Origin: Mycobacterium branderi
Lineage (GTDB): Bacteria; Actinomycetota; Actinomycetes; Mycobacteriales; Mycobacteriaceae
DNA: 64,000 nt
Assembly: GCF_010728725.1 (NCBI RefSeq)
Contig: NZ_AP022606.1
Coordinates: 682,001-746,000, forward strand
Direction: 5' to 3'
Under the pieces are notes generated by a model. It worked only from the letters and a program-made list of their open reading frames with translations. It was not told where the DNA came from and made no database searches. The position numbers were made by a program, and so were the translations under genes. Below are positions 54,158 to 62,842 of this stretch, one piece after another. How positions within the stretch are numbered: the stretch's first letter is position 1; every line of letters begins with the position of its first letter.

Positions 54158-55056
54158 GCGACAATCCTTTTGACGCCGACACGTGGCGACCGGTGGACGG
54201 GTTCGCCGAGCTGACGGATATCACCTACCACCGCCACGTCACCGATGCCACAGTGCGTGTCGCGTTCAATCGGCCCGAGGTGCGCAACGCTTTTCGCCCG
54301 CACACGGTCGACGAGCTCTACCGCGCGCTGGATCACGCCCGGATGTCGCCCGACATCGGGGTGATACTGCTGACCGGTAACGGGCCCTCCCCGCGCGACG
54401 GCGGGTGGGCGTTCTGCTCCGGCGGCGATCAGCGCATCCGCGGCCGCAGCGGCTACCAGTACGCCTCCGGCGAGACCGCCGACACCGTTGACGCGGCGCG
54501 CGCCGGGCGACTGCACATCCTCGAGGTGCAGCGGCTGATCCGGTTCATGCCCAAGGTCGTCATCTGCCTGGTCTCCGGGTGGGCGGCCGGCGGCGGGCAC
54601 AGCCTGCACGTGGTGTGCGACCTGACGCTGGCCAGCCGCCAGCACGCCCGGTTCAAGCAGACCGACGCCGACGTCGGCAGCTTCGACGGCGGCTACGGCT
54701 CCGCCTATCTGGCTCGTCAGGTGGGCCAGAAGTTCGCCCGGGAGATCTTCTTTCTGGGCCGCGAGTACACCGCCGAGCAGATGCACGCGATGGGCGCGGT
54801 CAACGCCGTCGTCGACCACGCCGAGTTGGAATCCACCGGGGTGCAGTGGGCCGCCGAGATCAACGCGAAATCGCCTCAGGCGCAACGGATGTTGAAGTAC
54901 GCGTTCAACCTGCTCGACGACGGGCTGGTGGGCCAGCAGCTATTCGCCGGCGAAGCCACCCGGCTGGCGTACATGACCGACGAGGCCGTCGAGGGCCGCG
55001 ATGCCTTCCTGGAGAAGAGGCCACCCGACTGGAGCCGGTTCCCGCGGTATTTCTGA
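54118..55056 (+). CDS. menB: 1,4-Dihydroxy-2-naphthoyl-CoA synthase
   Basis: 312 residues from ATG 54118, or 300 from TTG 54154, which has GGAGGGAG ten bases upstream and begins LSDNPFDADTW as the conserved part does. Crotonase fold closing the second ring of the naphthoquinone. VRVAFNRPEVRNAFRPHTVD, GWAFCSGGDQRIRGRSGYQY, the oxyanion region GWAAGGGHSLHVVCDLTLAS and active-site TDADVGSFDGGYGS are intact. Very close to Rv0548c. Confidence 0.95.
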   Translation: MPGVPPGGSPRALSDNPFDADTWRPVDGFAELTDITYHRHVTDATVRVAFNRPEVRNAFRPHTVDELYRALDHARMSPDIGVILLTGNGPSPRDGGWAFCSGGDQRIRGRSGYQYASGETADTVDAARAGRLHILEVQRLIRFMPKVVICLVSGWAAGGGHSLHVVCDLTLASRQHARFKQTDADVGSFDGGYGSAYLARQVGQKFAREIFFLGREYTAEQMHAMGAVNAVVDHAELESTGVQWAAEINAKSPQAQRMLKYAFNLLDDGLVGQQLFAGEATRLAYMTDEAVEGRDAFLEKRPPDWSRFPRYF

Positions 55057-55084
55057 CGATGGCCTGCCCCTAGACTCCCGACGT

Positions 55085-55993
55085 GTGAGTAAAAGTCCGC
55101 TTCGACGGCTTACCGAGGCCATCGCGCTGGCCGGGATGCGGCCACCCATCGCGCCGCAACTGCGGCTCTACGACCCGTCGGCCAAACCCGTCGACCTCGA
55201 CGGCAAGCGGATCCTTTTGACCGGCGCGTCGTCGGGCATCGGCGAGAGCGCCGCGGAAAAGTTCGCCCGCCGGGGCGCCACCGTCGTCGCCGTCGCCCGC
55301 CGGGAAGACCTGCTCAATGCGGTGGTGGACCGCATCCACGCCCAGGGCGGCACCGCGCTGGCCATCCCCTGCGACCTGTCCGACATGGATGCCGTCGACG
55401 CCCTGGTCGCCGACGTCGAACAGCGGCTGGGCGGGGTGGACATCCTGATCAACAACGCCGGCCGCTCCATCCGCCGGCCGCTTGCCGAATCGCTGGAACG
55501 CTGGCATGACGTCGAGCGGACGATGGTGCTCAACTACTATTCGCCGCTGCGGCTGATCCGCGGCATCGCGCCCGGCATGCTCGAGCGCGGCGACGGGCAC
55601 ATCATCAACGTCGCGACCTGGGGCGTGTTCAGCGAGGCTTCACCGCTGTTCTCCGTGTACAACGCATCCAAGGCTGCGCTGTCGGCGGTCAGTCGGGTGA
55701 TCGAAACCGAATGGGGCACAAAGGGTGTGCACTCGACCACGCTGTACTACCCGCTGGTGGCCACCCCGATGATCGCGCCGACCAAGGCCTACGAGGGCAT
55801 GCCGGCGTTGACGCCGCGCGAGGCCGCCGACTGGATGATCACCGCCGCGCGCAGCCGGCCCGTGCGGATCGCGCCGCGCATGGCCGTCGCCGCCAAGGCG
55901 CTGGACACCGTCGGCCCGGGCTGGGCGACCGCGCTGATGAAGCGTCAGCGCATCCAACCGCCCGGCGACGATGCAGAGCGCGCAGCGCGATGA
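55085..55993 (+). CDS. Short-chain dehydrogenase (Rv0547c-like)
   Basis: 302 residues from GTG 55085. SDR with an N-terminal extension of about 40 residues, NAD(P) motif ILLTGASSGIGESAAEKFAR, NNAGRSIRR, Ser region INVATWGVF and YNASK near 195. TAGACT sits eight bases upstream, compatible with a leaderless message. The substrate is unknown; the fixed position beside menB in mycobacteria suggests no proven link to menaquinone. Confidence 0.9.
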   Translation: MSKSPLRRLTEAIALAGMRPPIAPQLRLYDPSAKPVDLDGKRILLTGASSGIGESAAEKFARRGATVVAVARREDLLNAVVDRIHAQGGTALAIPCDLSDMDAVDALVADVEQRLGGVDILINNAGRSIRRPLAESLERWHDVERTMVLNYYSPLRLIRGIAPGMLERGDGHIINVATWGVFSEASPLFSVYNASKAALSAVSRVIETEWGTKGVHSTTLYYPLVATPMIAPTKAYEGMPALTPREAADWMITAARSRPVRIAPRMAVAAKALDTVGPGWATALMKRQRIQPPGDDAERAAR

Positions 55994-56037
55994 GGAGGAG
56001 CCGGGCAATTCAGCCGAGCTCGTGATAGACACGAGCC

Positions 56038-56445
56038 ATGGAAATCCTGGCCAGCCGGATGCTGTTCCGGCCGGCGGACTATGAGCAGTCGCTTTCGTTC
56101 TACCGGGACCAGATCGGACTGGCCATCGCCCGCGAATATGGCGCTGGCACAGTGTTTTACGCCGGACAGTCGCTGATCGAACTGGCCGGCCACGGCGCGC
56201 CCGAGCATCCCGCCGGCCCGTTTCCGGGGGCGCTCTGGCTGCAGGTGCGCGACGTCCGCGCCACCCAGGCCGAACTGGAGGGCCGGGGTGTGCCGATCAC
56301 CCGGGAGGCCCGCCGCGAACCCTGGGGACTGCATGAGATGCATGTCACCGATCCCGACGGCGTGACCCTGATTTTCGTGCAGATACCGCCGGAGCACCCG
56401 CTGCGGCGGGACACCCGTGGTGAACGGCGCACTGCCGAAGGTTAA
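56038..56445 (+). CDS. Glyoxalase/bleomycin-resistance fold protein (Rv0546c-like)
   Basis: 135 residues. VOC fold: MLFRPADYEQSLSFYRDQIG at the start, GALWLQVRDVRATQAELEGR in the second module and LHEMHVTDPDGVTLIFVQIP at the end, holding candidate metal ligands (His, Glu). Cytoplasmic dioxygenase or isomerase-type protein of unknown substrate. TAGACA ends six bases before the ATG. Confidence 0.9.
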   Translation: MEILASRMLFRPADYEQSLSFYRDQIGLAIAREYGAGTVFYAGQSLIELAGHGAPEHPAGPFPGALWLQVRDVRATQAELEGRGVPITREARREPWGLHEMHVTDPDGVTLIFVQIPPEHPLRRDTRGERRTAEG

Positions 56446-56457
56446 CTGAAAGGTAAC
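56441..56457 (+). promoter_or_regulatory. Pho-box-like direct repeat before pitA
   Basis: GTTAAC (56441-56446) and GGTAAC (56452-56457), 11 bp apart start to start, as in actinobacterial PHO boxes bound by PhoP/RegX3-type regulators. The first half overlaps the glyoxalase stop codon; pitA starts about 85 bases downstream. Confidence 0.45.
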
Positions 56458-56540
56458 ATCAGGCGACGAGTCGAAATCCACCCGCGTTTCGCATCACCGA
56501 TCGTTAGACACCGCCGGAACCTAGACCCAGAATTGGCCCC

Positions 56541-57761
56541 GTGAACCTTGAGTTGTTCCTCTTGATCATCGTCGTGATCACGGCACTCGCGTTCGATTTC
56601 ACCAACGGGTTCCACGACACCGGCAACGCCATGGCCACCTCCATCGCCAGCGGCGCGCTCTCCCCGAAAGCAGCGGTGACACTGTCCGCGGTGCTGAACC
56701 TGGTCGGGGCCTTCCTGTCCACCGCCGTCGCCGCGACGATCGCCAAAGGTCTGGTGGACGCTCAACTGGTGACGCTGGAACTGGTGTTTGCCGGTCTGGT
56801 CGGCGGGATCGTGTGGAACCTGCTCACCTGGCTCCTCGGTATCCCGTCAAGCTCCTCGCACGCCCTGATCGGCGGCATCGTCGGCGCGATGATTGCCGCG
56901 GTCGGCGGCCACGGGGTGATCTGGACCGGCGTGGTGTCGCGCGTGGTGATCCCGGCGGTGGTGGCCGCAACACTGGCCACCGCAGTGGGAGCGGTCGGCA
57001 CCTGGCTGGTGTACCGAATCACCCGCGGGGTCCCGGAAAAGCGCACCGACCAAAACTTCCGCCGCGGCCAGATCTTCTCGGCCGGCCTGGTGTCGCTGGC
57101 CCACGGCACCAACGACGCGCAGAAGACCATGGGCGTCATCTTCCTGGCGCTGATGTCCTACGGCGCCGTCAGCCGGAGCGCTACCCTGCCGCCGCTGTGG
57201 GTGATCGTGTGCTGCGCGGTGGCGATGGCGGCGGGAACCTATTTCGGCGGCTGGAGGATCATCCGCACCCTGGGCAAGGGGCTGGTCGAAGTCAAGCCCC
57301 CGCAGGGCATGTCGGCCGAAACGTCTTCTGCTGCAATCATCTTGCTGTCCGCACACTTCGGTTATGCGTTGTCGACCACCCAGGTGGTGACCGGGTCCGT
57401 GCTGGGCAGCGGGGTCGGCAAACCCGGCGCGGAGGTGCGCTGGGGCGTGGCCGGCCGGATGGCGACCGCGTGGGCCGTGACGCTGCCGTCGGCCGGCATC
57501 GTCGGAGGCCTCACCTATCTGCTGGTGCACGGCATCGGCGGATACCTCGGCGTGATCGTCGGCTTCACACTGCTCTCCGCAGCGGCCCTGGCCATTTGGC
57601 TGCAGTCGCGCAAGGTGCGAATCGACCACACCAACGTCAACAAGGAATGGGCCGGCAACCTGACGGCCGGTTTGGAATCGACCAACGGGCATGTCCCGCA
57701 AGTCAATGGGTCCCATCCGGCAACCGAAGTCGTTCCCGCTCGGAGCATCAACGCGTCATGA
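56541..57761 (+). CDS. pitA: Low-affinity inorganic phosphate transporter
   Basis: 406 residues, about ten helices in two inverted halves. Each half has the Pit signature: TNGFHDTGNAMATSIASGAL near residue 20 and SLAHGTNDAQKTMGVIF near 190. Imports metal-phosphate driven by protons. GTG start at 56541. Counterpart of Rv0545c. Its stop overlaps the next gene (ATGA), so the small membrane protein is co-translated. Confidence 0.95.
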   Translation: MNLELFLLIIVVITALAFDFTNGFHDTGNAMATSIASGALSPKAAVTLSAVLNLVGAFLSTAVAATIAKGLVDAQLVTLELVFAGLVGGIVWNLLTWLLGIPSSSSHALIGGIVGAMIAAVGGHGVIWTGVVSRVVIPAVVAATLATAVGAVGTWLVYRITRGVPEKRTDQNFRRGQIFSAGLVSLAHGTNDAQKTMGVIFLALMSYGAVSRSATLPPLWVIVCCAVAMAAGTYFGGWRIIRTLGKGLVEVKPPQGMSAETSSAAIILLSAHFGYALSTTQVVTGSVLGSGVGKPGAEVRWGVAGRMATAWAVTLPSAGIVGGLTYLLVHGIGGYLGVIVGFTLLSAAALAIWLQSRKVRIDHTNVNKEWAGNLTAGLESTNGHVPQVNGSHPATEVVPARSINAS

Positions 57762-58042
57762 CTACCTGGTTCAACTACGCTGCCACACTGAAGATCCTGG
57801 TGTTCGGCCTCCTAGTCGGCGCTGCGCTGCCCGCGCTGTTTGCAGTCGGGGTGCGTCTGGGCGCCGTCGGCGCCGGGATCAGCGGCGACGCCGTTACCCG
57901 AAAGCGCCCGGCAGTGACCGCGCTCAGCTGGGCGATCTTCGCACTGGTGCTGGGCGCGGTTGTGCTCGGTGTGCTGTTCATTGCTCGTGACTTCATCGCC
58001 TACCACACCGGCTGGTTCATCCTCGGCGCCAAATCCACGTAG
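57758..58042 (+). CDS. Small membrane protein (Rv0544c-like)
   Basis: 94 residues, two helices (LKILVFGLLVGAALPALFAV and ALSWAIFALVLGAVVLGVLF) with a basic loop between. The ATG overlaps the pitA stop by four bases. Conserved next to pitA in mycobacteria, so an accessory role in phosphate transport is plausible but unproven. Confidence 0.88.
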   Translation: MTTWFNYAATLKILVFGLLVGAALPALFAVGVRLGAVGAGISGDAVTRKRPAVTALSWAIFALVLGAVVLGVLFIARDFIAYHTGWFILGAKST

Positions 58043-58102
58043 CATCGAATCTGTTGGCTACTTGATGCGTGACGGAGGCCCAAGCCGGGAAGTTGACGCA
58101 GT

Positions 58103-58405
58103 GTGAACAGATTTCTCAACTCGATCGTCGCGTGGTTGCGTGCGGGGTATCCCGACGGGGTTCCGCAGACCGATTACATTCCGCTGCTTGCGCTGTTGTC
58201 CCGACGGCTGACCAACGACGAGGTCAAAGCGGTGGCGCGCGAATTGATGGAGCGCGGCGAGTTCGACAAAATCGACATCGGCGTGGTGATCACGCAGTTC
58301 ACCGATGAGCTGCCGTCCCCGGAAGACATTGAGCGGGTGCGGGCCCGCTTGGCCGCCAAGGGCTGGCCGTTGGACGACGTCCGCGAGGGTGAGGAACGCG
58401 AATAG
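58103..58405 (+). CDS. DUF3349 protein (Rv0543c-like)
   Basis: 100 residues, GTG start, the same length as Rv0543c. All-helical: NSIVAWLRAGYPDGVPQTDY, LLALLSRRLTNDEVKAVARE, then IDIGVVITQFTDELPSPEDI. Soluble cytoplasmic protein of unknown function. It ends one codon before the region where menE homology begins. Confidence 0.9.
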   Translation: MNRFLNSIVAWLRAGYPDGVPQTDYIPLLALLSRRLTNDEVKAVARELMERGEFDKIDIGVVITQFTDELPSPEDIERVRARLAAKGWPLDDVREGEERE

Positions 58406-58443
58406 CCGTCCTGCGTGCACTCGCCATCCCGCCAGGCGCCGCG

Positions 58444-59541
58444 GTGCGCACGCTGATGCCCGCGCTGGAAGGTGTTCTGTCCGGCCGTGATCCGGCTTTT
58501 GTGCCTTTGTCGGGCGCGGCTTCGGCGTTGCCGCCGTTGGGGATTGGCGATTTCATCGACGACGACGTCGCGCTGGTGGCGACGACGTCGGGCACCACAG
58601 GGCCGCCGAAGGGTGCGCTGCTGACGGCCGACGCGCTGACGGCCAGCGCGTCGGCCACCCACGATCGGCTGGGCGGGCCCGGCCGCTGGCTGCTGGCATT
58701 GCCGCCGTATCACATCGCGGGTGTGCAGGTGGTGGTGCGCAGCGTGGTGGCCGGGACGGTTCCGGTGGAGATGGACGTGTCGTCGGGCTTCGACGTGGCT
58801 GGATTACCTGCTGAGGTAAGGCGTTTGGGGTCGGGTCGGCGATATGCGTCGTTGGTGGCCGCGCAGTTGGCGAAGGCGCTGATGGATTCTGCAGCAGCCG
58901 AGGCGCTGGCGTCGTTGGATGCCGTGTTGATCGGCGGTGGGCCTGCACCGCGCCCGGTGCTGGATGCGGCTGTCAGAGCCGGTATTTCGGTGGTTCGCAC
59001 CTATGGGATGAGCGAGACCGCCGGGGGCTGCGTCTACGACGGTGTGCCTTTGGCGGGGGTGCAGGTCCGAGTCGACGCCGACGGGCGCATCGTGATCGGA
59101 GGCGCGACGCTGGCGAAGGGCTACCGCAATCCCGTCGACCCCGATCCGTTCGCGGAACCGGGTTGGTTTCGGACGGAAGACATTGGCGTGCTTGATGATT
59201 CGGGTGTACTCACGGTGCTGGGCCGGGCCGACGAGGCGATCAGCACCGGCGGGCTGACCGTGCTGCCGCAGCCGGTGGAGGCAGCGCTGCGCACGCATCC
59301 TGCAGTCGCTGACTGTGCGGTGTTCGGGGTTGCCGACGATAGGCTGGGTCAGCGGGTAGTCGCGGCCGTGGTGGTCGCTAACGATTGCGCGGCACCGACA
59401 TTGGACGCGTTGCGGGCGCACCTCGCGGGCACACTAGACGTCACGGCGGCGCCGCGCGAACTGCACATCGTCGAGGCGCTGCCGATGCGCGGCATCGGCA
59501 AAGTGGACCGGCAAGCGTTGGTGCGCCAGTTCGGCGGCTAA
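58444..59541 (+). CDS. menE: o-Succinylbenzoate-CoA ligase
   Basis: 365 residues from GTG 58444. ANL ligase activating o-succinylbenzoate for MenB. P-loop VATTSGTTGPPKGALLTADA near 45, VVRTYGMSETAGGCVYDGV near 180, GWFRTEDIGVLDDSG near 240 and the final Lys in GIGKVDRQALV. Short compared with other ANL enzymes, as is Rv0542c. In-frame sequence upstream (LRALAIPPGA, from about 58411) still resembles the M. tuberculosis N-terminus although no standard start is available there. Confidence 0.93.
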   Translation: MRTLMPALEGVLSGRDPAFVPLSGAASALPPLGIGDFIDDDVALVATTSGTTGPPKGALLTADALTASASATHDRLGGPGRWLLALPPYHIAGVQVVVRSVVAGTVPVEMDVSSGFDVAGLPAEVRRLGSGRRYASLVAAQLAKALMDSAAAEALASLDAVLIGGGPAPRPVLDAAVRAGISVVRTYGMSETAGGCVYDGVPLAGVQVRVDADGRIVIGGATLAKGYRNPVDPDPFAEPGWFRTEDIGVLDDSGVLTVLGRADEAISTGGLTVLPQPVEAALRTHPAVADCAVFGVADDRLGQRVVAAVVVANDCAAPTLDALRAHLAGTLDVTAAPRELHIVEALPMRGIGKVDRQALVRQFGG

Positions 59542-59722
59542 CGAAACATTGTCATCGATTACGTGCGCCCGCGAGCAAAGCAAGAATTCGGGTACTTCGC
59601 GCCTCGAACATCACCCAGGCAACATCCGAGGGTTTCCGGTGGACAAATCAAGTGCGGGAGAGCTGCAAACGAGTGGCTTACAATTTGATAGCTACCACTA
59701 CCTCGACCTGACGGGAGTCGCC

Positions 59723-59995
59723 ATGGCAGAGTCCCTTTCCGCCAACCCAGACGGGTTGCTGGCCGGCTCGACTGCTTTAAACGGACTGAGCGCACACGTT
59801 ATGAGCATCGGTGGTCAGGCTGCGGGCGCTGAGCAAGCCGGTGCCGGTGCGGCCAGCGTCTCGGAGGCAGTGCAGGCATTCACCCATGCTTTTGCTCGTC
59901 GCGTTGGCCATCGCGGAAAGTCGACGCAAGCGGTGGCCGACGCATACACGCGGACAGACGATGACGCCTCGACGAACATCAGCACTACGATATGA
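59723..59995 (+). CDS. EspC-like type VII secretion substrate
   Basis: 90 residues from ATG 59723. Helical-hairpin protein of the EspC/WXG-like class: DGLLAGSTALNGLSAHVMSI, AGAEQAGAGAASVSEAVQAF, and near the end the secretion motif Y-x3-D in ADAYTRTDDDAS. Its stop overlaps the next gene (ATGA), the standard arrangement for a co-secreted partner. First gene of the island separating menE from the Rv0541c counterpart. Confidence 0.72.
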   Translation: MAESLSANPDGLLAGSTALNGLSAHVMSIGGQAAGAEQAGAGAASVSEAVQAFTHAFARRVGHRGKSTQAVADAYTRTDDDASTNISTTI

Positions 59996-61085
59996 GCGCG
60001 TTGCCTGCTGAGCCCGTCGGCGCCTCGGGTGTGCCTACGCGGTCGCAAATCGACGGCTTTACGCATGTCATCAATGGGTTGTCCGCGTCCGCGGTGTCCT
60101 GGCGGACAGCGGCTGGGCAATTCGAGAGCGCGGTTGATACCTATGCCCAGCAAATGTCAGCGCCAGGGGGCACCGAATGGGAAGGAGATGCCGCAGATGC
60201 TGCCCAGGCTTCGGCCTACGCAGACCGAGGTGTGGTCTATCAAGCCGCGGATCACCTGCGCGACATGGCGAGTGTGGCCAGCCGCGGCGCACAAAACCTC
60301 CAGGGTGCGCAATCACGTGCATTGGACGCGATCGCTGACGCCGAACACGACGACTTTGCGGTCAGCGACGACTTGACGGTCACCGATCAGCGCACCTATA
60401 CCACCGACGAGATGGACCTCTATCGGGAGCGCCAAGCCCAGGCTGAACAGCACCAGAGCTACATCGCCATGCGCGCCGGAGCATTACCCGCCGAGCAGTC
60501 TGCGATCGACGCCAAGTTGCACACCGGCGCGGCCACTCTCCACGGCATGATTCCTCAGGATTGGAACGCGTCCGGCCCGAAGGCAGCTATCCAGGAAGCC
60601 GACTTCAAACAGTCGCCTGGGAAAAAGCAGGACGAAGATGGGGATAAGGAGGACAAGAAGCACAGCGGCTCCAAGTCGTGGGGCAAAGGCAGTAAGACGC
60701 ATATCGAGCCACACGGTGACGCGGAACGGGCCTCACACTATCCGCGGACGGCGAAGTCGGCGCGCACGCTGGCGCAGACGCCACCATCACCGATCACGGC
60801 GTATCGCTGGGCGGCGACGCGTTTATTGGAGCCGAACTGGGAGCCACGGCCCACTACAACCTGGGACCTGTGGATCTGAGTCTGGGAGGCGCCGGCCAAT
60901 TAGGCGCGGGAGGGTCCGGACACTTCGACTTCGGCATGCAGGATGGCAAGTTCGTTCTCGGCGGCACATTCGGAGCGGCCTGGGGCCTCGGCGGAAAAAT
61001 CTCTCCCCACATCGCCGTCGATCCCAACGCTGTCGTCCGTGGGGTAGAAAATGCAGGCAAGTGGTTGAGTGGTCTCTTTCATTGA
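59992..61085 (+). pseudogene. WXG-type secreted effector with glycine-rich C-terminus, apparent frameshift
   Basis: The first frame gives residues 1 to about 250: a WXG-like hairpin (TEWEGDAADAAQASAY, W63 and G65; VVYQAAD fits Y-x3-D), a helical middle and a Lys/Ser linker. Near 60741 the sensible sequence moves to another frame (SADGEVGAHAGADATITDHG, then FIGAELGATAHYNLGPVDL and GSGHFDFGMQDGKFVLGG) ending at 61085. That tail resembles the glycine-rich domains of polymorphic toxins, probably the effector part. It is a broken gene or a two-base consensus error. Confidence 0.65.
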
Positions 61086-61176
61086 GTAGGCACAGCTAGC
61101 GCGTGCATACGAGGAACTGATCTGGTGGCCATATGAATCGAGATCGGCAGGGAATGCGGGAGTGGGGCTTTGTGGA

Positions 61177-61665
61177 ATGAGACTCGAACTTCCGTTCTCT
61201 ATATCGTTCGAGCTGCCGGAAGGTTGGGCGCTGGTGCCACCGGAATCGAGCGGCCAGCCACAAGGCACCTGCGTCGCAGTGCGCGAACGCAACGCCTCCG
61301 ACCCAGTCGTTACCAACTTCGTGATCAGCGTCTCCGGAAACTATGGCGGTCGGGTCGATGTCGCCACGCTCGCGGCCGAGCACCTGGCTAAGCTCAAATC
61401 CCGATACCCTGTGACAGTTCTCAAGCATGACGTTATGCCGGCCGACTCGGCAACAGAAGCTGCCCAACTGCTGCAGATCGAATATCCTGCCGGCGAATCC
61501 ACCGTGACACTCAAGCAGATTCAGATCATCAATGCGTTCCCTGCCGTTGAGGACCCGGATGCTGTCGCTGTGCTGCAATTGGTGATGACTTGTCCGGCCG
61601 ATGTCTTCGATCAAGCTGGGCCCGAATTCAGCCAGTTCGTGACCAGCATCTCGCCACATCAGTGA
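61177..61665 (+). CDS. LpqN/DcrB-like small protein, possible effector partner
   Basis: 162 residues from ATG 61177. Starts directly with a beta-rich domain (FSISFELPEGWALVPPESSG, TNFVISVSGNYGGRVDV) and continues ALAAEHLAKLKSRY-like helices and QIINAFPAVEDPDAVAVLQL, the pattern of LpqN/DUF1795-type proteins. There is no signal peptide, unlike lipoprotein members. Placed right after the effector, it may protect against or chaperone it, by context. Confidence 0.6.
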   Translation: MRLELPFSISFELPEGWALVPPESSGQPQGTCVAVRERNASDPVVTNFVISVSGNYGGRVDVATLAAEHLAKLKSRYPVTVLKHDVMPADSATEAAQLLQIEYPAGESTVTLKQIQIINAFPAVEDPDAVAVLQLVMTCPADVFDQAGPEFSQFVTSISPHQ

Positions 61666-61706
61666 ATTGCCGGAGAATCGCTTTTCACCACAGAGAAGGG
61701 ACGACG

Positions 61707-62093
61707 TTGCTTTCACCAATGCGCTGCACGGCACTCCTCGCCGCCTTAGGTATGTCGGCATTCCCGCTAAGCGCCTGCCACGTCTCGGTCGGCACAGGCA
61801 CCACTACCTCGAGCCATACCGCTACGACCACGTCAAGTCAATCGCAAGCGGCCGTTCCAAAGGGTGACCTCGAACAGATCACCGCCCAGCAGATCCGCGA
61901 ACAATCCGGTGGTGGACCTATCGTCATCACTTGCCCCGGAGACCTCCCCATCAAACTGGGTGCCACGGAACAATGCGTCCTCGCCCAAGATGGCAAACGC
62001 TTCCACGTGACGATCCGGATAACCAAGGCGACATCTCCCAACGACGCCACCTGGGACTGGCAAGTCGGCGAGCAACTCTCTGCGGCAAGTTAG
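61707..62093 (+). CDS. DUF4333-type lipoprotein
   Basis: 128 residues from TTG 61707 with GAGAAGGG about seven bases upstream; ATG 61719 is the alternative. Signal sequence with lipobox FPLSAC, Ser/Thr linker, then EQITAQQIREQSGG, ITCPGDLPIKLGATEQCVLA and FHVTIRITKATSPNDATWDW, typical of DUF4333 with its conserved two cysteines. Envelope lipoprotein of unknown function, common near other lipoproteins in mycobacteria. Confidence 0.8.
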   Translation: MLSPMRCTALLAALGMSAFPLSACHVSVGTGTTTSSHTATTTSSQSQAAVPKGDLEQITAQQIREQSGGGPIVITCPGDLPIKLGATEQCVLAQDGKRFHVTIRITKATSPNDATWDWQVGEQLSAAS

Positions 62094-62179
62094 CCGACGT
62101 ACAAATACCGATTGGACTTCCTGTTTGTCCGGGGGCGGTCGTCGGTTCCTTTGATGCGCAGCTTAACTCGTGCTTGATA

Positions 62180-62698
62180 TCAAGGATGCACACCGGCTAT
62201 CCGGAGAATGAGTTGCACTAGGCCGTAGACTGCGAAGAAAAGCGGTGTGACCAGTATGACCGCGAGCGTGAGCTTGAGCATGAACGGCTGGCGTTCCTTG
62301 AGTCCCAACTGTCGCGCCACCAAGCGGATCAGGTCCCGACCCTCTCTGGAGTTGAACCGGTAGTCCACGACCGGCTCGATTCGTCCCCGGTCCGACAGCG
62401 CCCAAATCTTTTCACGGGAAAACGAAAATATCCGACCCCCTTGCACTTCCATCGAAGCCCCAAGTGCGGGGACTCCGGCCCGCCATTTCACGTCGACCTG
62501 CCGATCGGTGATGGTGAAAGAGGACTTGCGTTCGGTGACTCGCCACCGGAAGCTCTTGCGCAACCCAGCCCGGTTGTATAAGCCCCACCACTGGGCGTTG
62601 GCAATATCGAGCCGTACGTCGAAACCCTTCTTGGTGTCGACGACGGTGTACGGGGTACCCTCCACCGCAGCGGCTACTGCGTCCCTGAACTCACTCAT
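62180..62698 (-). CDS. Hypothetical protein with C-terminal membrane anchor
   Basis: 172 residues. The soluble part starts MSEFRDAVAAAVEGTPYTVV and includes FRWRVTERKSSFTITDRQVD and YRFNSREGRDLIRLVARQLG. A single helix near the end (LKLTLAVILVTPLFFAVYGL) anchors it in the membrane, facing the cytoplasm. I do not recognise the family. It lies in the accessory island and reads away from the membrane gene to its right. Confidence 0.68.
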   Translation of the reverse strand: MSEFRDAVAAAVEGTPYTVVDTKKGFDVRLDIANAQWWGLYNRAGLRKSFRWRVTERKSSFTITDRQVDVKWRAGVPALGASMEVQGGRIFSFSREKIWALSDRGRIEPVVDYRFNSREGRDLIRLVARQLGLKERQPFMLKLTLAVILVTPLFFAVYGLVQLILRIAGVHP

Positions 62699-62842
62699 AC
62701 GGTCTCATCACCATTCCCGCGCGACATGTCGTTGTGTGGTTGCTTGGCGCACTGGCCTAATCGCTGGTGGTCAATCGTTGGCACCGCATCCCAAAGGCGA
62801 CCGCAAATTTCTGATCGTCTGCAAATCATGTACGCCCCGCAA

